This document shows, in pieces, positions 60,026 through 64,000 of a stretch of DNA of 64,000 nt. The DNA comes from Malus domestica (taxonomy: Eukaryota; Streptophyta; Magnoliopsida; Rosales; Rosaceae): contig NC_091673.1 in NCBI RefSeq assembly GCF_042453785.1, positions 2,859,501 through 2,923,500 on the forward strand. The letters run 5' to 3'. The notes below the pieces were generated by a model that ran no database searches, was not told the DNA's origin, and saw only the letters and a list, made by a program, of their open reading frames with translations. Both the position numbers and the translations under genes were made by a program. How positions within the stretch are numbered: the stretch's first letter is position 1; each line of letters begins with the position of its first letter.

Positions 60026-61214
60026 TCAGTTGGTAAAGTTTTTGATGGTGGCACTGGGCTCAGTGGCCTTGGCGGCTGCCGACGGCTCGACGCTGGGAGA
60101 CGGAGCGACCGGCTTCCCGGTAAGCTCAACCGGCAAATCCTTAATGCCCTTCAAATAAAACGTGTAAAACAGCTTGATGGGAAACACAATCTGCTTCACC
60201 TTGACTTGTCCGTACACTCCCTCGAAGATCCCAGATCCACCGGTCACGGCCATGTACGTGTCCTCGTAGGTCAGATAAGCTCCCTGAACTGAAATGTGGC
60301 CGTAGTCTCCGAAGTAGAAGCTGTAGATTGCCTCGTACCTGTCTCCTTTTTTCTCGGGAAAGTTTTGGATCAAAACGCACAGGCCTGCTGTGATTCCAAG
60401 ACGTTTTTCCAGGTCGCCGGAGTAGATCTTGTTGCTGAAGGGGACGAGGTCGCCGAGGGAGTTGACTTCTTTCTTGCTCAGTCTTAGGTATGCTGGGCTG
60501 CCTCTGTCTCTCTCATTGATCTCGTACACATTCAGTTCTTGAACTTTTGCTGGAAAATTTTAAACGTAATTGATCAGTTGCTACTTCTAAGATTAAGCTT
60601 TTCTACAACTCGTTCAAGAAGCACTTATGTTAATAATCACTTTTGCAAGAAGCGCTTTTATCATACAACGGCTAAATTTATTTTTTTATAAAAAATCCAA
60701 GTACTTCTTAGAAAAGAACTTGGAAATAGTTCTACAAGTCAAAAGCACTTTTGAGTTTTACTGCCGAATTAATTCAAAAACACAACTAGCACTTCCAAAA
60801 TTCCAATCAAGCTAGTACACAACGTTTATGATTATTAGACAACGCTTTTAGCCATTCGAGAAGCAGTCACAGACGGTGACTAAGTTAAGAATTGATCAAA
60901 AGCAATACATAAAGACATCACAAGTTAAAAAAAAATAAAAAACCATGATCAGAAAGTGGTAGCTGGAAAAAGTGCTTACTGGGTCGTGAAGAATCAGAGT
61001 CAGCTGGTTCCTTCTTCTTGCCGAAGAAAGCTGAGGTGGTGAAGTTTCTGGGGGTTGAAAGGGATTGCTTGGTCGATGCGGATTTAAGGGTTGGGAAGGA
61101 GCGAGAGAGACTGAAGCCCAACAGTCTTTGAGCTTGAGAAGATGGAGGAGGAGACCTGATCGAGTTGGAGAAATGGAGGGAGGAGATCGCTTCGAGAGAG
61201 CTTGCAGACGCCAT
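60026..61214 (-). CDS. AOC: Allene oxide cyclase, chloroplast
   Basis: Two exons on the minus strand (60980-61214 and 60026-60549) join in frame to 252 residues, the usual length (Arabidopsis AOC2 has 253). The enzyme turns unstable 12,13-epoxy-octadecatrienoic acid into cis-(+)-OPDA in plastids, the step that sets jasmonate stereochemistry. Exon 1 encodes a Ser-rich transit peptide (about 1-75). The core starts [18 protein letters not shown] and includes [91 protein letters not shown] and [17 protein letters not shown], all diagnostic for the barrel-shaped AOC fold. The C-terminal tail ([17 protein letters not shown]) is longer and more Ala/Pro-rich than in the part I know of Arabidopsis. 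The next gene, a methionine aminopeptidase, is also the neighbour of AOC genes in Arabidopsis. Confidence 0.97.
60600..60830. repeat. Repeat-like stretch in the AOC intron
   Basis: Several 'aagaagc(a/g)cttttat' and 'aaaagcacttttgag' phrases in both orientations, similar to the MITE family at 27352 and 57690. Too degraded for borders. Confidence 0.35.
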
Positions 61215-61350
61215 GGATGGCAGAGGAGATGGAGTCCAGTCTCTGGAAGAGAAGGTGGATCGGAAAGTAAGTGGGAAAGTACTGGCAGTGACGAGGATAA
61301 ATTAGAATATTGGTATGGTGTTGGAAAATAAATAGTGAGATGGTAGGGGA

Positions 61351-61358
61351 TTTTTATA
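61351..61358 (-). promoter_or_regulatory. TATA box of the AOC gene
   Basis: TATAAAAA on the minus strand, 137 bp above the AOC start codon, giving a leader of about 105 nt. Confidence 0.6.
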
Positions 61359-61389
61359 GTATGATGCCTTTGTTTGAATAAGTTTATCC

Positions 61390-61612
61390 AACAGCATCCT
61401 CTTGCATTTTTTGGTGAGAGTTTTGGAAATTTGTAAATTGTGTCTGTTCATTGTATATGTTGGAGTTAGTTTTTGTCAGGTATTGTTTATATTTAATTTT
61501 AAATAAAACATTTAAAATGATTTCTGATCGTAAAATGTACAATGAACATATATAATTCATAGATCCTCAGAAACCTCGGAATCCTCGCAAAAAAGATCCG
61601 GCGAGGATCCGA
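61390..61612. mobile_element. Mutator-like MITE, family A (copy 5, degraded)
   Basis: About 220 bp with the family core (tgttcattgtatatgttgg ... gtaaaatgtacaatgaaca) and a GGATC-rich right end (gatccggcgaggatcc). It lies immediately upstream of the AOC core promoter. No target duplication recognised. Confidence 0.65.
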
Positions 61613-62601
61613 ATACTGAGTTTACATATGGTGTTGAACACGAGGGCTTCTTTTTTGTGTGACGAGTGGATGACGGTGCATGGTGTCGGCGGGTGCATTA
61701 TTTGGTCGGAGAAACATATTTTGTGGCAATCCAACTAAGATTTTGTTTCCTTAAGCTTAAACCCATGACTTTTTCTGGACGGAGTCCAAGCCCCAGTCTG
61801 TTTTAACCTGTGAACACATTAACTTATGCTCACAACTTGAAGAGAACTTTTGGTTAAAAACTTTCATGTCATGTAACGGTTCTTACAGGATACACACGAA
61901 TGATACTCTTTTATGTTAGTCTTCTTAAGATAGATCTCTAACTTTTATTTGTTGCATTTGACAAAATTAAGGCCTTAACTTATCATATGATATGATCGCG
62001 ACTTATTATCCCACCTCCATTTTAAGCCATCGCAAAACCTAACTTTTAAGGCTGTACATTTGCTCACTGCCCTAAAATGGTTTAAGGAAAAGAGTAAGTA
62101 CAATTTTTTTTTTTATCGAACGAGTGATTATCCAATTGGTTTGGCAATAACAAAAGAATTACTAGCAATACCTGCTGCTCTCACTAAAGTACATATACAT
62201 AATATCGATATATCACACTCACGGCTGATGATTTTAAATCAAGCATGACATAATCAAATCTCCACTATAAATTTCAAAATTCAAATTCATCTAACAACAA
62301 TCGACGAGAGTTTTTCTTGGTTAGGGAGAAACAATTATTTACAATTGAAAAATCTCAATGTTAAATAATTATTTACAGGCATTTTGCGGTTCCATAAGCA
62401 GTTGCATACTTTGCACTTTCGCTTGGTCAAACATGAGACTCTCGAAGGTGACTGGCCGCCTGCCCTCGGCTGGGGAAAATTCATTCGTCCTAAAAACACG
62501 TGCTGAACGCTACACCACCGTGGAGACTTGGACGGTAAGCGAATGCTTGTCCACGACAAACATGGTCGGTAATTTTAGGGAAGAAAAGGAAAAGTACCAG
62601 G
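61613..62601. other. Intergenic DNA and 3' flank of the aminopeptidase gene
   Basis: No gene supported. The part from about 62340 may be 3' UTR of the aminopeptidase gene. Confidence 0.5.
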
Positions 62602-63678
62602 TTAACATGTTGTCAAAATCTCAGCACCGGTTCTAGTAATCAGAATGGTATGTTCAAACTGCGCAGCCGGGCTACCGTCCGCGGTCAGCGTCGTCCAATT
62701 GTCCGGCCACGTTTTACACTCGATGCTTCCCATTGTAAGGATGGGTTCTGCAGCAAAAGAGAAATAACATTTTGTGTGATAAGGATCATTGGTCAGAATT
62801 CTACCGTCGCATGCTCAAACTTAGGATCTTGAATATGCCGCGCCGCTTTCAGTAAAATTTATGCATGTTTTACCGTCGACTTTACAAACTTGAAGAAGAT
62901 AAAGTTGCAGGTATATTGATTTCTGAGTATGGAAAGTACTGCACTCACCAATGGTAAATGTCTGACCTTCAACCATGGAACCAGACTGGTCATTCCCTGT
63001 CAAAAAATACATGACAATTATAAGCAGTTCATGTCTCGGCGGTAAAGATAGTAACGAAGGTTTAATATCGAGTAGTGGCTTACGGTGATGTAATATTAAT
63101 GGTTCAGAATGAAATACAGTCCCTACACCGTGCCCAACAAAGCGCTCTACTACGCCATAACCATATTTTTCAGCATGTTCGCTGAAAAAGAACCAAATAA
63201 AAACTTATGAACAAGGGAAGGAATTGTGCATTGTTGTTCAATGGTGTAAAATATGCAATTCTTTCCGGTCGAGGATTGACAATTAATCATCTAAAAGATG
63301 TCCAGAATAAGTTTTAGTCCAATATATCACAAGGAGGCGAATCAAACCTAATTCTCTTTCCAATTTTCTTGAAGCTAGCACCGTCCTTGCAAACTGCTAT
63401 GCCTTTTTCCAAGCATTCTTCGGTTACCTGCCACCAAGATAGATTGGTAATGCATAAATTGGACGTCTGTAACAAAATCAAAGCTTAATAAGGAATAGAT
63501 ATGTAGTATATTCCTAAACAGATACGAAACTCGGATGGATGTGAATGATAAAACCATGCTTCTGAATAACGACAAGATGCAACACTATCAAGCAGAAAAA
63601 GTTTACCTTCAGTAGTCGTTGGATTGATTCACTGACCTCCCCACAAAGAAAGGTCTTTGATGTGTCTCCATGATATCC
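62602..63678 (-). CDS. Methionine aminopeptidase 1, organellar type (MAP1B/C/D), partial
   Basis: The last five exons of a minus-strand gene (63607-63678, 63348-63427, 63084-63181, 62949-62996, 62602-62747) join in frame and cover the C-terminal half of a type I methionine aminopeptidase. The enzyme removes N-terminal Met from new proteins. Visible phrases are GYHGDTSKTFLCGEV, CLEKGIAVCKDGA, HAEKYGYGVVERFVGHGVG (metal-site His), TVFHSEPLILHH, GSMVEGQTFTIEPIL (metal-site Glu), ECKTWPDNWTTLTADGSPAA and QFEHTILITRTGAE (metal-site Glu). MVEGQTFTIEP and DNWTT are typical of the plastid/mitochondrial MAP1B-D group. Upstream exons lie beyond the right edge; 63679-64000 looks like intron. In Arabidopsis MAP1 genes sit beside AOC genes, as here. 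Confidence 0.93.
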
Positions 63679-64000
63679 CTGTCAAAGTAGACAGCACGAA
63701 TGTACTGAATCAGACCATTCATTATTGAATAATAGGAAATGGTACAAGAACTCAATGAACGAAAATACCCTACTGATTGCATCATACCATTTGTTATCAA
63801 ATAAAGGAAATCAAGCTTTGATACCAACCATTTTAATGAATTCACACATTAAACTACAGATAGCTGGCAGATAACTAGTATTTGTAAATGCAGAACTCAA
63901 TAGATAAATAATCAGGAAACTACGTTAAAATCAAAATTAAGCGAATGACATAAAACATTTTCTGGGAGCCGATTTGGTTAGAGAAAGGATACAAATGAGC
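63679..64000 (-). other. Intron of the methionine aminopeptidase gene
   Basis: AT-rich, with no coding match to the expected upstream exon (ending near VTVYLN). Starts with a good acceptor (tttgacag) at the exon border. Confidence 0.55.

Noticed and set aside
1-64000. CRISPR arrays, bacterial operons, replication origins
   Set aside because: None seen; all direct repeats are explained by microsatellites, tandem duplications or transposons in a plant nuclear context.

Overview
This window is plant nuclear DNA. It has intron-rich genes with GT-AG splicing, AT-rich intergenic space, plastid-targeted and plant-specific protein families, Copia and Cassandra LTR elements, a tRNA-derived SINE and many MITEs. 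Gene content, the two Cassandra elements and the MITE types suggest a woody rosid, most likely a Rosaceae of the apple/pear group; the genus is an inference that I could not check.

Layout. 1-4332: Copia element running off the left edge (minus). 4360-4720: hairpin-rich repeat DNA. 5204-6670: A1 aspartyl protease (minus). 6.7-10.9 kb: MITE/SINE-rich intergenic DNA. 10925-13127: GDT1-like (UPF0016) cation/proton transporter (plus, 12 exons). 14176-15954: plastid N-recognin CLPS1 (minus, 3 exons). 16671-16938: solo Cassandra LTR. 17218-18302: non-autonomous hAT element carrying an Hsp70 gene fragment. 18682-22274: amino-acid permease of the LHT-like 6 type (minus, 8 exons). 25746-26568: broken 3' end of a MED25 gene. 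27505-32414: nearly full-length Copia element lying inside a MITE. 33000-35141: BRO1-domain protein (plus, 6 exons). 36068-37912: metallo-beta-lactamase-fold pseudogene with a SINE in one exon. 38131-38649: 260-bp tandem duplication. 43666-45376: HRS1/HHO (NIGT1-type) GARP repressor (minus, 5 exons). 48733-49327: complete Cassandra element. 53996-55329: WIP-type zinc-finger protein (plus, 2 exons). 57.7-59.7 kb: two MITEs, each split by another DNA transposon. 60026-61214: allene oxide cyclase (minus, 2 exons). 62602 to beyond the right edge: plastid/mitochondrial-type methionine aminopeptidase (minus).

The genes are not an operon-like system. From memory, their order matches Arabidopsis chromosome 1 in two blocks: At1g25510-At1g25550 (protease, GDT1, LHT-like 6, MED25, HHO3), with CLPS1 supplied by the sister block At1g68650-At1g68670, and At1g13310-At1g13270 (BRO1, HRS1, WIP6/DOT5, AOC4, MAP1). 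The window looks like an ancestral gene order that was later split and thinned in Arabidopsis, and here MED25 itself is decaying in place. I found no convincing new multi-gene biochemical system. The most informative novelties are the MED25 relic at its conserved position, the Hsp70 capture by a hAT element, two Mutator-like MITE families with exact 9-bp target duplications, and the nested insertions.
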